Shown here piece after piece: positions 34,126-47,199 of a stretch of DNA of 64,000 nucleotides. A program made the translations under genes and the position numbers. The DNA comes from Sipunculus nudus (lineage: Eukaryota; Annelida; Sipuncula; Golfingiida; Sipunculidae). Below the pieces are notes generated by a model. The model was not told the origin of the DNA. It made no database searches and saw only the letters and a list, made by a program, of their open reading frames with translations. The DNA lies in NCBI GenBank assembly GCA_026874595.1, contig CM049307.1:10007579-10071578 (forward strand), given 5' to 3'. Within the stretch, counting starts at the first letter, position 1; the number at the start of each line of letters is the position of its first letter.

Positions 34126-37100
34126 AGCCACAGAATTAAGCCGGTATTTTTAAGAATTAAGTTATTTGCATAAGTATAAAATCAATACCTTAAATTTTGC
34201 CCATCTGTTACCAGGGCACGTTTTTTCCCTGTAAGAACTGTTGATTTAATTTTCATATATGCACACGTGAGGATTTCAGCTTCTAAATTCTGAAATTTGA
34301 ATGGAATTGACCAAAAACTGTAGCTTTTATTTAAGTTTTTATGTGACCATGTCACACATAGGCTATACTGAAGTCCTCTATATGTCCCCTTGTTGACCTT
34401 TAAGACTAATTATTCATGCTTTAAGCGAGGGTGGCTTCAGCTGGATCTATATGTCAAACCCCCCTCCTCTAGTAGTTGTTTTGGCCAAAAACATAACAAT
34501 AAACAATAATTAAAAAAATTATTGGTTTATAATAATTACTTTAAGAAAAAATTAATGAAAAAGGAAATTTTATAGGTTTTGAGTAACAGGGAATTACCTT
34601 GCAATAACTGATGTATTATGGATCTTCCATGGATGGCCGAAAATGTATTCCAAATGACAACATGCAGTCACCATTGGGTATTTTTCATTTTAAATCATAA
34701 AATGAAAAATAAACAATTAAATAAATTGTTGTTTACTATTAGGAACTATATAAAGCAATTAATGATAGACAAGGATGCAGTTGATTTTATTAAATTTCTA
34801 GGTCTTTTCCAGGTTTTTATTTGTTGGTTTATATTTATTACAAAATTAAAAAAAAATGAAAGATGTCAAAAATTTAAAATATTACTCATATAAGTGCTCA
34901 TTAAAGATTTCAATATGTTTGAGTAATAGCATTAAGACACATGGCTGTATCAGCTGTTTCATGATACTAGGTAAATAATCAAAATTTATAATACTGATTT
35001 TATATTCTATATTTCATTCAAAAAAATTAAACATTCCCAACTCCAGTTTGCTTCTTGTATAATATATTGGGTGTTTTGATCTTTGGGCTATTTTTAACAC
35101 ATGTATAAGTTTCATAGCTGAGATTACTTTTTTCTGATGTTTTAAAAAAAATATAATGTGATAAAAAATCAGATCTTAGAAAACTTCTCAATATGATGTC
35201 TATAATGTTAATCATTGTCATAAGTGTCTTGCTATGTTTTGTGAGTGGAGAGTGATGTGACAGAATTCAAAAGTGAATATAAATTAAATTTTATAAATTA
35301 AAGCCATAAAACCAGGTACCTATAATTGTTATTTAAATTTGTGAAGTTTGTATATCCTGGATTCACAAGAGTTTGTTTGACTGAAACTGAAAAAATATGC
35401 GACATTGAGTAAATACTTTATACTTGTTTTTAAATATGAATACAAATATTCAACGGTTCGAACATGAAAATAGATACAAATACTAATACAGGTAAAAAGA
35501 AAGTATTTGAATGAGAGTGTAAATGCTTTCAAAATGTATTCATGAATGCATTAATTAATACATTTTATAAAATTATTTAATCAATCATTTATTTCAATCA
35601 TATTATTTAAAAATCTTTTAAGATGATTCTTTAACTATCTTTTAATTAAATTATATCTGGCCCAATAATTGCAATAAATTTGTAATAAATAGTTAAACAC
35701 TCATATCATTTGTGCTAGTGCTACTCTTGGGTATTGGTAACCTGTAAATATTGTATAACAGTAAACTCTTTTGTAAAAAAAGCATGATAATTAACATGAC
35801 TTATAGTGGACACTTTTTTCAAATACTTGCTGTAGATAAAGTTGTAAGGCTTATTCAAAACGTGTGTGACAATAGCACTGATTTTCCAAATGTAAATAAT
35901 ATAAATAGCATCAGCCCTTTTCCCTCTCCAAGGATTTTATCAAAATCTTTACATAACTTGAGTTAAACGTAATAATCCTCATAAATCAGCTTATATTACC
36001 ACACAAAATCAACATTTGTCTACCCATGGGTCCCTTGTTCCTGTAAGCACTGTTGAAATAAATTTCATATCTTGTATGTATAGGCAAGGGTGTTGTTACT
36101 CCTACCATCCCCTTCCCCACACCATTGAGTCCTTGCCGCTTGGCACGGTGAACAATAGTTCTGTTGCAACTGCATAGAATATAATAGTTAAAGAAAATAT
36201 ATACAGTAAGACAGAGGCGTTATAACTGCCAACATTAGCCTAACCCCCCCCCCCCCCCCCAACTACCCACCACCACCACCACCAAGTCCTTCCTCCTGTG
36301 GAGTGGGGACGTAATGGCAACTGTAAACATATCAGAAAAAGAAAAAAAAAATTTTTAATATATCTTATCGGAAAAATGTGTAAACTGTTGAACTGTCAAC
36401 AGCATATCAAAAAGGTAACCAATGGAAACGCTTGGTCAGATCTCATAAATATAAATTGAAACAATTTCTTCAATCATATCAACCAACCATGGCCTAGATT
36501 ACCTCTTCCTCTCAGACTAGAATCTCCATTTCATAATATTATAGATTTTAATCTTCAAAGAGTTTAAGTACTGTTGAATTCTCTGTCCCCAATCTCTCTC
36601 CTTTTCTCTCTACATCCACCCTCCTTGCTGCCCTCACTGTACCCTTCTCAGAACCCCATCCCAATGTAAACAGTCAGCCTCAGTAAACAAAAACAGGATG
36701 ATTCAGATTTATTCATATTTTTATATTTCGTATAACTATTTGTCCATATGTACCTATGTATACATGCAAGAATTTATGTCAATATTGTGTAAATGATGAC
36801 CTTGTCAAGACCGAAGAGATATCATGTCATACAGTAACAAATTCACAAATCCCCTCATCAGCATAGTTAATCATAACATTATATCTGTCGAATTGAAATC
36901 TTGTAGACTTCCATACACTATAGATCCTTCAACAAATAGCCTAATCATCCTTCTACCACTGCTTAGTATACTTTGCCTTCATATTTGCTCAAATATGTCG
37001 CTTTGTTCAACCCCTACCAAATAAATAAATAAACCACTACCTTTTACTCCATTTAATTTCGTTTTATTCCATATACCATTTACTCACATATTACACTATA

Positions 37101-37235
37101 TTTCTTTATAATGGCCCAACATGTCAAAGATATTCATAAGCTTTATCAATTCAATATAGTACCTCAATGGTGATACATTTAAAGTCCATCCACGATCAAC
37201 TGAGCGCCGTGACCCATGGGTCCTTTGTTTTATGT
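34126..37235. other. AT-rich 3.1-kb segment separating two halves of a CR1 ORF1
   Basis: No gene or terminal repeat is recognised. Two diverged copies of one segment occur about 1.8 kb apart (CCCTGTAAGAACTGTTGATT near 34230 and TCCTGTAAGCACTGTTGAAA near 36041, both followed by TTTCATAT-type sequence and a GGCAAGGG/AGCGAGGG block), so part of it is probably an old tandem or transposon duplication. A poly-C run lies near 36244-36260, followed by CAC repeats. Confidence 0.5.
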
Positions 37236-37239
37236 TCGC

Positions 37240-37465
37240 GACACTTGACTTTGTGATGCCATCTTGTTGCGTATATCCTCCAGGTATTTGGATTTGGTGA
37301 ATTTGGCCGCCTCATCGTGTGACATATTGCAGAAAATATCTGACCAGTTTGTTTTCATTTGTTTACAAAAGGTTGTTGTGGGCCTGAAACAATGAAGGGT
37401 CTGTGGTTTCCCTGATCAGATTGGCAGCTTGGATTAGTGCGTTACTCATTGTTGTTATGTAATAC
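37240..37465 (-). pseudogene. CR1 ORF1 fragment: N-terminal segment
   Basis: It begins MSNALIQAANLIRETTDPSL with FQAHNN next, shifts frame, then reads MKTNWSDIFCNMSHDEAAKF and YLEDIRNKMAS. This is colinear with the N-terminal ORF1 segment of the CR1 at 46770-46985. It belongs to the same disrupted copy as the PHD fragment at 33860-34125. Confidence 0.8.
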
Positions 37466-37644
37466 CAGGCAACCAAGGAAGGAGTCCCAAGCCAGCGTCA
37501 CTTGCGTCTCAGGTAAGAATGGGTCAGAATTGATAATCCAGGTGACAAAAATGACCCACAAATACAGAGCAACTGAATCGCCTATCGGCGATATGATCAT
37601 CTAAATTGTTATTTTCTTAAGTTTCTGTGTTATATATTATGGTA

Positions 37645-38336
37645 TAGACCCTTTGCATGTGATGTCACACAGGCTGGGCAGCCAGCCCAGCATCCATACT
37701 GGAGTACACGCTATGCTTCCCAGCTGACCTCCACATGGCCCAGTAGGTCTACTTGACACTGCATGCTGTGTTCTCCAAACTAGCATACGTTACTGATGTT
37801 TGCAGTATTGTAATTTTTCTGCTGTAATTAACTGTGGAATTAGGGATAAGAAATCATATTAACCTTGTGAACATAGCAAAGGAACAGCAGGAACCGTGTG
37901 GGCTGGTGACTGGCCAAGACAGTGAGCATGACAGTCCCCATCAAACCCATCCCACTAAAACTGCACAGCTGGATTAAACTCTAAATCCTTGTCTATTCCT
38001 ATTTTGTGATGAAAGATTATGTTATTTTTCTAACCTTCACTGGACATATGTACTTGAGTTAATGGTTAAATGTAGTGAAAGAATATTTAGTGATATATAA
38101 TTATCAAATACCATATTTACCATGGTTTATTCTGACATGTGTTCCTTCTTCATACATAATAGTATATTTAGACCTGTTTCGGGTGTGTCAGTGTCTTATG
38201 AAGTAAAAATAATCAACAAGGCTATTTAAAAGCTTTTTAAAGTTTTTTAAAGTCTAACAATAGTGCCAAAGTGAAACATTTCAGTTAAATGAATCAATGG
38301 ATCTGATATTTGTTAATATGTGTAAACACATATATG

Positions 38337-38392
<56 letters not shown>

Positions 38393-38521
38393 CTAACTAC
38401 ATTATGTATTTAGCTCTACATGGATGGACGGCTCAAGTGCCAGCAACTTACAAGGCATCATGCATGAAATTATGTACAAATTTTCATTTAACACTAGTAA
38501 ATAAGAAAGCTTGTAAGTAAA

Positions 38522-38555
<34 letters not shown>

Positions 38556-39440
38556 TAATATATATATAATATATATATATATACCTTTAATATTTTATGT
38601 TTTATTGGATATTATTTTTTAATGTGGGATTAATCATAAAAATGGTTAATACTTTAATACTTAAAAGAGTATTATCAATAAATTTTTCCTGTGATAATTT
38701 TATCATGCATGCAAATGACTTTTTTATATTTAAACATCAGACTGGCATCTTTTTTCTTTTAAATGTGATCTAAACAAAACAAATGTCACCTTCATTATGA
38801 GAAAATCTCTAACCCAAACACCTGCATTGGAAATAAGATAAATAAAAACTTCCACACCACCTTTCATAGATAGACAACAGTCTGATTTTCTGAGACTGGA
38901 GAGATCTATATTCTCAGTCATACTGATTTTACCCATATTTCGTTGTACTTCTAAGTAACAGTTCTGTTAAACATCTAAGACTTCTATTACTGCTGAGCTG
39001 TATCTGAAACAAGTGACTATCTAAAGACTCGCTGGCAACTTCAAAATATGGATTTGATGTAAGATAAAGGCATCTCGATTGTCAGTGTAATGTATATTTG
39101 TTAAATTACTGAACATGTCATGCTCAACTGGAACTGACCAGTTGATCTGACCATAATAATAAGGGGTTTAATAATTATATATAGAATCCATCTTTCATTC
39201 ACACTTACAAATGTCATTATTTGAAGGAGTACCTGTCAGTAACATGTATAGATCTTACTTTTGGGCTCTCTGTTTAACTTAATGGACTACTGGTAGTATC
39301 CATTTGACTGATACTAGTACGTAGATAGCCCAGGCTGGGGTACTGGCCAGTGACAGCCTGTACTCCAGCTGTGTTTATCCTCCAGCATGGCTCAGTGAGG
39401 CTGTCGCCTGGGACGCTGTGACGTCAGTGCAAAGGGTCTA
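37645..39440. mobile_element. 1.8-kb element with TIRs TAGACCCTTTGCA
   Basis: The left end TAGACCCTTTGCATGTGATG and the right end (complement TAGACCCTTTGCACTGACG) share about 24 aligned bases including GTCACA, with a looser subterminal match (CTGGAGTACA). No transposase frame is present, and the interior is AT-rich with two TA microsatellites (38340-38387 and 38523-38582). The flanks do not show a clear target duplication, so the superfamily is unassigned. Confidence 0.65.
38340..38387. repeat. (TA)n microsatellite
   Basis: About 24 TA units inside the 1.8-kb TIR element. A second interrupted TA tract follows at 38523-38582. Confidence 0.95.
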
Positions 39441-39588
39441 TTAAACCACCCTGGCGAATACTGATTTCTTGAGCTGAGTTCATGTTAAAAGTTGGTTGAT
39501 AATACAACGTATTTTCACCAAAACAGACGATAAAAGTGAATAAAAATATTAGTAATCGTAAACATCGGTAACCTATACAGTCTTTGGG

Positions 39589-39646
<58 letters not shown>

Positions 39647-40400
39647 TTATTTCCGGCCTGGAGAAGATTGCCATATGTTCATTTTCAAAACACGTAATAA
39701 GCTGAAGGCTAACAATTATACCATTCACAAATCCACATCTTAAGGATTGGCTGAAAACAGTACATTCATGCAGTTCTGAAGTTTGAGCAGCTACAAACTT
39801 AAGGTAAACATGGCTGCCTCAGACTGTGTTATCTACACCTTATTAAAGTCAGAGGAAAATTAATCACCTGTAGGAAAAGCATAAAGCCATTCATAATGAC
39901 ATGACCTTCACGGGTACAAAATGATAATTTTTAACCTGATACACCCTTAAATAACTATACTTTTCTTCCTCTTATCAATGACGCCAATTTCCTTTCTCGA
40001 ATAAAAAAGGGGACGATGTATGGCAAATTAAAAATGTTTAAGACAGGTAATACTCACCTGTGTCTTGTCTTTCGAAGAGTCATCCATTACTGAGAGTTAA
40101 CCCGTCTGCTCCGACACGTGCGTATCGGTCGACTTTTCCCAGCGCAGTACATGGGAAGAGTTTATATTAACATATGAACAGTATATATTCCTTGTACCAG
40201 TATATATTCCTTGTACCTGAGGGCTCAGCCTTGTATCAAACTCTCATTCTTTAAAATGGTCAGTGACCATATTTTACATTTTATCCTCTGCTGCTGTCGT
40301 AAGAAACTCATGAACCTACCCATTTGATCATTTAAACAATAAAAAGATAATGTTACTCAAAGGTTCTTTTTAATAATACAAAGCTAAGACATTAAAAGAA
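39441..40400. other. Spacer with a (TA)n tract
   Basis: Nothing is recognised apart from about 24 TA units at 39593-39640. Confidence 0.5.
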
Positions 40401-42070
40401 AAGCTTTTATCTTTCGTTTCAAAGTTGGTAATGATCGTAAAGACCTGATTTTTTAGGCAATGAGTTCCAAACAGAAGGACCTAGGTACAAAAAGCTATAT
40501 TTTTATAGAACTCATATCTCGGTTTCGGCACTGATAGGCCTTTTGCTGCAGATCTAGTAACATAGTTCTGGGTATCATTGACAAACGTAAAATTATTGGG
40601 ATTGTAGATGTACATATCTATGCATCAGAATGGATATAAAATATTCACATCTTTTAGAAACTGTAAGCCACTGTTGCTCTTTCAGTATGATTGCGCTCGG
40701 AAATCGTAAGAGCTGGTAACTCTACGTGCAGCACGATTTTGTATTTTTTGCACCTTTGTGTGGCATACTAACGTTTTCGTTTTGCCCCACACACTAACCG
40801 CGCGTAGTCTATGTGTGGTTGAATTGCGTTGTTGTAGATGTTTTTAATGTATTGATTGATCGTATTTTAGAAATTCGTGGTGAAAGTGCTAGATTCTTAA
40901 CGCGACTTCTAGTACCTAGCAGCATGACAGTAGATTAGTTAAAGTTATAAGTAATCTATTTATTTCGAACCAACTACAAGCTACATTGACCGATTTTTGT
41001 AAGTTTTGCTGCACCTCGGATACTATATTTTTCCAAGGCAATAGACAGTTGTGTCATCAGCGTAAGCAATGCACTTTGCAGGTGTAAGTCGAAGAAAAAG
41101 TCATTAAAATATAAAAGGAAGTGAATAGGGCCGAGTACAGAACCTTTGAGCACCTTTGAAGTTTTACCGTTGCATCGCACAAGTTGAAGACGATCTTTCA
41201 AATATGCATAAAACCAGGCTACTGTCTCTCCAGTGAAGCTTAACTGGACGAGTTTACATTAAAGTAAACAGTTATTAATTGTATCAAAACCTTAAGTTAA
41301 GTCGAGATAGCAATTATTAAGCTGCAATTATATCTCCTCTGTCCATATGTGTATAAATTACATCAGTGAATGAGGGAACGGCACTTACAGGAGATTTGTC
41401 AGGTAAATATAAGCATGTTGATAACACTAAATTAGGTTGTGTTTCTTTATAAAAATTCCAATATTTGATTTTTTTTTATTAATTTTTTAAGAATTTCGCA
41501 ATATGTGGGATAACTGAAATGGGTCGATAATTAGTCATGTCATTACATTTTCCTTTTCCTTTTTAAATAGGCGTAAGGCCAAAATAAAAAAAGGGTATGG
41601 TTCTCAGGCACTTTTTTTCAGAAATCAATGCGGGCGGGCGCTTTTTTTATTTTAAATTTTTTGGTATGTTTCGATAAAAATGTCAAATGATAAGGGAAAA
41701 GCATGAAAATAACAGTTTTATTTTGCTAAATAAGTAAAAGCACTACGAAACAAAGGAAATTGTATTGTTTTATCTACTTGAAAGAAATGTCGGAGCGGCA
41801 GCAGATCAAAATTTGAAAGTTTTTATTGAAAATCAAAATAAAAAGTTTTGATGCGGGGGTTAAAATTGATGCGGGCGGTGCCTTACCTTTAATTTTTTTT
41901 GGCCTAATCCTTGCCTTTTTCCAAACAAATGGTACCAGCCAATACGCAAGGGACATATTATACAGGTCTGTTAGACTAGGTGCGATCAAATCGGCTACTA
42001 ATCTGACAAGTCGAGTATCCATATCAATTACATCTAAGACTGAACTGTCTCTCAATTATATAATTTCAGT
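40400..42070 (-). pseudogene. Degenerate CR1/L2-like LINE ORF2
   Basis: Minus-strand fragments in order: SLTDLYNMSLAYWLVPFVWK with KARI (41900-42000, RT fingers), LKGSVLGPIHFLLYFNDF (about 41110, motif equivalent to PQG-x-LGP), and a C-terminal YLGPSVWNSLPKKSGLYDH (about 40460). The catalytic YADD block is not readable. Many stops and shifts show it is an old copy. Confidence 0.75.
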
Positions 42071-42681
42071 GTAAACTTCATTAATTGAGATTTCAGTGAA
42101 GACAAAAGATACCTTTGACATGGGGAGCGTAGAAATCGCCTGGAGGTTTTGGAGAATCAGAAAACCGACTCACCAAAGATTCACCAATCTGACTAAATTA
42201 TTCATTGACTTTATCCGGTGTAATTTTATTCAAAGGTTGCTGACTGTTAGATTTATTAGGTTAAATAAATCTGAGTGCTCTTCACATTGATTTGTGTTCC
42301 TTTTTTATGTCAATAGTTTTGTGAAAGTAATCTCTTTTTGCATATTTTATTTTGATGTTTTATTTTATTTATTTTTTTTTCAAACATCTTTTACTAGGCT
42401 AGACTATATTCAGCTCATTTGCTGGTTTTCAACAGGGTCCAGGATAAAGTAAGTACATATAAAATGAATAAAATATACATCCTACAGTTCAGATTAAACA
42501 TGACATAGTGCTATATGTATTGAATATATACAATACATAGCACGAAAAGATGTTAAGCAGTAATGGAACATAGTCGTTACATAGAAGACATTGAAAATAA
42601 AAAAATATATATATCAATCTCATGAAACTGATGAAAGGTAGATTTATGGTAATATACAAGTTAGAATAAAATAAAATTGTG

Positions 42682-45491
42682 CTATCGTCGCATCAAACAT
42701 CTAAATAAACGCTTAAAATGGTCGTGATCTGAGGCATATTTTAAGAATAAAGGCAGCTGATTCCATAGATATGGACCTGCATAGCTAAAACTAGATTTTA
42801 AACGTTCATGCCTGGGTCTGGGTAAAATCAAATTATGGCTTTCAGAAGACCGTGTTTCATATGGCATCCGTTGTAACCTGAGAACATTTTTAAAATATTC
42901 AGGTACGTCTTCAGACAAACATTTATATACAATTGAACACATAAAATATCCATACCTTTCTTCCACAGTCATCCAACCTAGATGTTTAATTAATGACGCA
43001 GACAAAGTGTTATTGTCAAAATATTTGTAACGACGCGTGCGGCTTTGTTCTGAAGCTTTTGGACTATATTTAAATAAGATTTAAAACAATTGCCCCAAAC
43101 AGTTATGCAGTAATATATGTGTCTTTTAAAAAGGGCAAAATATACGTAACTCAGGCTGGTAGCAAACAGTATCTTACTGAGGCGAAAGAGTATTCCTAAT
43201 TTAGATTTTAATTTTTCGCATAGAAGCTGAACATGCTCTCTAAAAGTCAGATTAGAGTCAATGATTATACCTAATAATTTCGAACTCTGGATAGGATGTA
43301 ACGTGACATCATTTATAATGATCTCTAAATCGGGAGATCGGGTTTCTGATTTTGGCCGAATAAAATTACTGTGGATACAGGGTTTATACAAAGTCGGTGA
43401 TTATGTAACCTCTTTAGAGGCGGTTAGTCGCCTCAGTGGGTGAATCTGAGGAAGTATATATTGAGATGTCATTAGCATATATCATACATGTCTCTTTTAA
43501 ATATTTAGGCAAGTCATTAATATACACAAGGAATAAAACCGGACCTAGAATTGTGCCTTGAGGGGTCCTGTTATTCAAAACGCACTCTGTAGGGGGTTCT
43601 CCATTCACACATTCTTATTGTCTCCTGTTAGACAAATAATTTTTAAACCTAATAAGCTCAGTATCAATGACGCCGTATTGTTTTAGTTTGCTTAATAAAA
43701 TTGAATGATTTAGGCTTTCAAATCCTTATGTCCATGAAGCAAGCTGCAGTAATTTTATTATTGTTCATGTTTGTTAAACATTCATCTATTACTTTGTGCA
43801 GTGCAAGAGGCGCAGATCTATTTGAGAGATAAGCAAATTGTTTATCCGAGAATACTTTGTTTTTACAGAAAAAAGAATTTAAGTTATGTTTGACGAATGA
43901 TTCCAATATCTTAGGTATATGACCAATGATAGATATTGGTCGATAATTATTTGGGTCACTCTTCGTACCCGAGCCTTTATTTATAGGAACAATCTTGGCA
44001 GGTTTCAAATCATTAGGGATTATACCACTTTGAAGAGAACAATCAAACAGATACGCAAGAATTTGTGAAATGAATGGAGCGGCTTTTTTAAGAGAAAATA
44101 CCAAACGTACCAAGAATATCGTCAGAGATACGAGGACTAATTTTTAATAATTGTGATAAATGAAATTTGTTGAAACAGACGGAAAATGGAAGGCTTTAGG
44201 GGTAGTAGGTTTCGCCATGCTATCAATAGGGCCTGTGTCATGAAAACTATTACCAATATTAGTCCCTATCATACTAAAAAATCGTTGAATTTATTGTGAC
44301 TTATATCAAGTCTAGAAGTTTTATTGGTTGATTTAGATGGTATTAAATGCTTTAAGGTCTTCCAGATTCCGCCTGGTTTCGAATTATTATACAAGATTAA
44401 TTTATTGTTATACTGACGACGAGCTTTACGTATTTCTTTATAGTAACCTGATTACGAAGACATCTATACAATTTCCAGTCACGGGTATTATTTGTTAGTT
44501 TAGCTTTCCTATGGGCGGATTCTCTGGAGTGTATCATATTAAGTACTGCATTAGTAGTCCATTTATTTTTAGTTGATCGTATTCTGCGCTTATAAAATGG
44601 TGCATGGGTGTTACATATTTTAATAAATTCATAGCGCAACACTAAGTTTATATTTGTTATTTGCGAGGTGTGAGTAAGAAATGTAGATGAAAGTAATTCA
44701 TCAATAAATTTGATCCTGTCAAATCGACGGAGGCTACTAGAAAATACTGACTTAGAAGATTTATTCTGTGGTTGTTTATTTATTACAGTCGTAACGAGAA
44801 AATGGTCACTTAGGCTTAAGGGATGCACAACTGAGGTCGAGAACATATTCGGATCAGACGTTAAAATCAAATCTATAATCGTAAAAGACGTCGGACTTTC
44901 TCTAGTTGGCTCGGATATTATTTGATGAAAGCCAAAAATTTTCTCTAACAAATCTAATTTGTAATCAGTATTAAAATCACCCAACAAATAACATGCTTAT
45001 AACTACTAACAGTTTTTCCAACAATATTTAACAGTTCATCAATGTAATCAACGTAAGCACTAGGTGGTCTGTAAATTGAACCGATTAAAAACTTTTTCTT
45101 CCCGACGTTTACAGTTACACAAACACTTTCTACAACGTTACGTTTAAAGGAAATACGCTCTGGTTTCAATGACTGTAAAACAAGTGACGACGCCACCACC
45201 TTGCCGGTTCCTATCAAATCTGAAGAGAGTATAATTATCAATACGAAGCTCAGAATCAGTTATATTTGTATCGAGCCAAGATTCAGTAAATGTGAAAACA
45301 TGCAGTCTAAGACGCGAGAAGCTTAAACGAATCTCATCTAATTTTGGGAGCAAGCTACGAACATTTAGATGAGCTAACAGTGTACCTTTGGGGGTAGAAC
45401 GATTTAGTAAGGGTTTAAACGAAGGATAGGCATCAACATCAGTAGTGATTGTACGTAGATTGGATGAATTGGGACTGGTACTGCTAAACAA
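42682..45491 (-). pseudogene. CR1 ORF2 remnants: APE endonuclease and reverse transcriptase
   Basis: Endonuclease blocks in three shifted frames: LAHLNVRSLLPKLDEIRL and FTESWLD (45491-45144), FLIGSIYRPPS (about 45080), MLGDFNTDYKLDLLEKIFGF and LSLSDHFLVTTV (44987-44397). Reverse transcriptase blocks: [32 protein letters not shown], then TPQGTILGPVLFLVYINDLP followed by MIYANDISIY, where the YADD catalytic box has become YAND. The C-terminus ends at 42682 after GPYLWNQLPLFLK. Frame breaks occur near 45200, 44970, 44400-44120, 43720, 43600-43400 and 43000. Confidence 0.88.
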
Positions 45492-45692
45492 ATTCTAATC
45501 ACTCGGTATTAATATGCACAGCATTAGTCTTAGCGAGAACATCAAGGCGTGTAGCGAAATTACCCTGCCTCATTTTACAACCTTTCCTATTTAGATGAAT
45601 GCCATCACGCCCTATACAAGGGGAATCTATGTTAACATTGTCCAAGAATGACCATTTGTTATTGATACAAATGACCTCAATAGCCGCATTGA

Positions 45693-46985
45693 CTAGTCGT
45701 ATGTTCTATCTTCATCGCTTGTACACCTTCTTTTGATAACTGAGCTAAAGATGACGTTGGTAATGCCCTTATTATTACGCAGCACCGTCTCAAGTTCTCT
45801 AAGTCTTTTAATAATTGTAGCTGCGGATTCTTGTTCAATATGATTAGTCTCAACGTGAATGATGACCACGTCATCGGCAACTCGAGCAACATGATTGATA
45901 GTTTGCTGAATCGTGAAAAACTTGAAATTCTTAGTAACTGAAACATCAATTGCGGCTTCTAATTCAGCAACATCAAGCCTTTGGGTCATGGAGTCGCCCA
46001 GTATAGTGAGGCCTAGGTGAGATTTTCGGCTTGATATAGCGTTTTTGTGCGTCGTCTTTACAGAAGCATTTGTCGTGGACTGTCTTTGTTTGTCTTCCCT
46101 GGTGATAGGGGTACATCGCAGAGTTTGTGGAGACTGGGATACAGAGGTATAATTATCATCATCATCCTGAAGGGATATTTCACCCTCATAATCAGTTGTG
46201 TCTGAAATCTCGACAGGGTCCGCGGCCACAGATTCATTGGCACAATCATAGCAGATTCTGTGGAACAATAGGAGGCACGGTCAAATGTAAGGTATGATAT
46301 GGAAGAGTCCAGGTCAGATTTACAGGTCATCTTAGACAGTTCCTGCCTGAGCTGAGCATTTTCGCTTTTGAGTTTCTCACATTCATTGCATTTTGTAGAC
46401 ACTACTTTAACGAGATCCATATGTAGCTGTATATGATTGTTAAGTTTTTTATTAATATTCTCAACAGTGCTAGGAAGAGAGCGACATTAAGAACAAGTCC
46501 ACACCGTGGGAAGATCTTTTTCAGCGTCATCAATGCATGACCAGTGGAACCACGTTACGCATATAGTGCACTGAATCATTGGTTTATTGTTATATTTATG
46601 TTGGTACTTATAGTCCGTAGGGCAGTATGTAGAATCTGTTTGGGCTTCATTGTTGTTTGCACGGGTCGTCCTTTTGGCAGTTGGTTTCTTTGACAATTTC
46701 CTGAGCTCCTTAAGTTTTTCTTAAACTGCATTATAAACGCCATTCGCTATGAACCAACTGTCACACTGTCTAAAGTCCTCCGATACTTTCTGAAGCCATC
46801 TTGTTTCTAATGTCCTGCAAGCATTTGCTTTTAGTAAAGGTAGCTGCCTCGTCGTATGACATCTCGGAAACGAAGTCTGACCAATTATTCTTTATTTGTT
46901 CATATAGCTGGTTGTGAGCTTGTAACAATGAGGGGTCAGTGGTTTCCCTGCTTTGGTTGGCAACAAGAATTAGTGAATCACTCAT
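45693..46985 (-). pseudogene. CR1 ORF1 remnants: N-segment, PHD finger, coiled coil, SGNH esterase
   Basis: Segments in transcript order: 46985-46770, SDSLILVANQSRETTDPS onward with the WSDFVSEMSYDEAATF block; 46696-46487, a PHD-type Cys/His cluster (STYCPTDYK, PMIQCTICVTWFHWSCI, VWTCS, then an in-frame stop); 46420-46320, a heptad-like CNECEKLKSENAQLRQELSK; and 46268-45693, acidic linker plus esterase-like domain with the block I motif LTILGDSMTQRLD. The expected block III region reads VVIIHVETNHIEQ, which departs from the usual G-T-N-D, so the esterase is probably inactive in this copy. Stops and shifts separate the segments. Confidence 0.8.
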
Positions 46986-47199
46986 TTTGTTGCATAACAG
47001 GAGTTAACTAATAGACGATCGTGAAAGGGGTCCAGGTCGGCGTCACAGGCGTCACAAATAAGATTGTGCAGGCGACACTAATCCACGAGCGATAACAAGA
47101 TTTCTTACTGCTATGTATTTGCATATAAGAGCCTGGGATTGGATGTTTACATGCTTGTCGCTGTGTTTTATTCCTATATCTTATGAGTTTCGAAAATAT

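Larger units (their letters stand above)
42400..47050 (-). mobile_element. Near full-length but dead CR1 LINE with PHD/esterase ORF1
   Basis: Colinear on the minus strand: ORF1 remnants (45693-46985), APE endonuclease and reverse transcriptase remnants of ORF2 (42682-45491), then an AT-rich 3' region to about 42400. At least six frame breaks and stops are visible. The organisation (ORF1 with PHD plus SGNH-type esterase, ORF2 with APE and RT) is that reported for CR1-like non-LTR retrotransposons. Confidence 0.88.
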
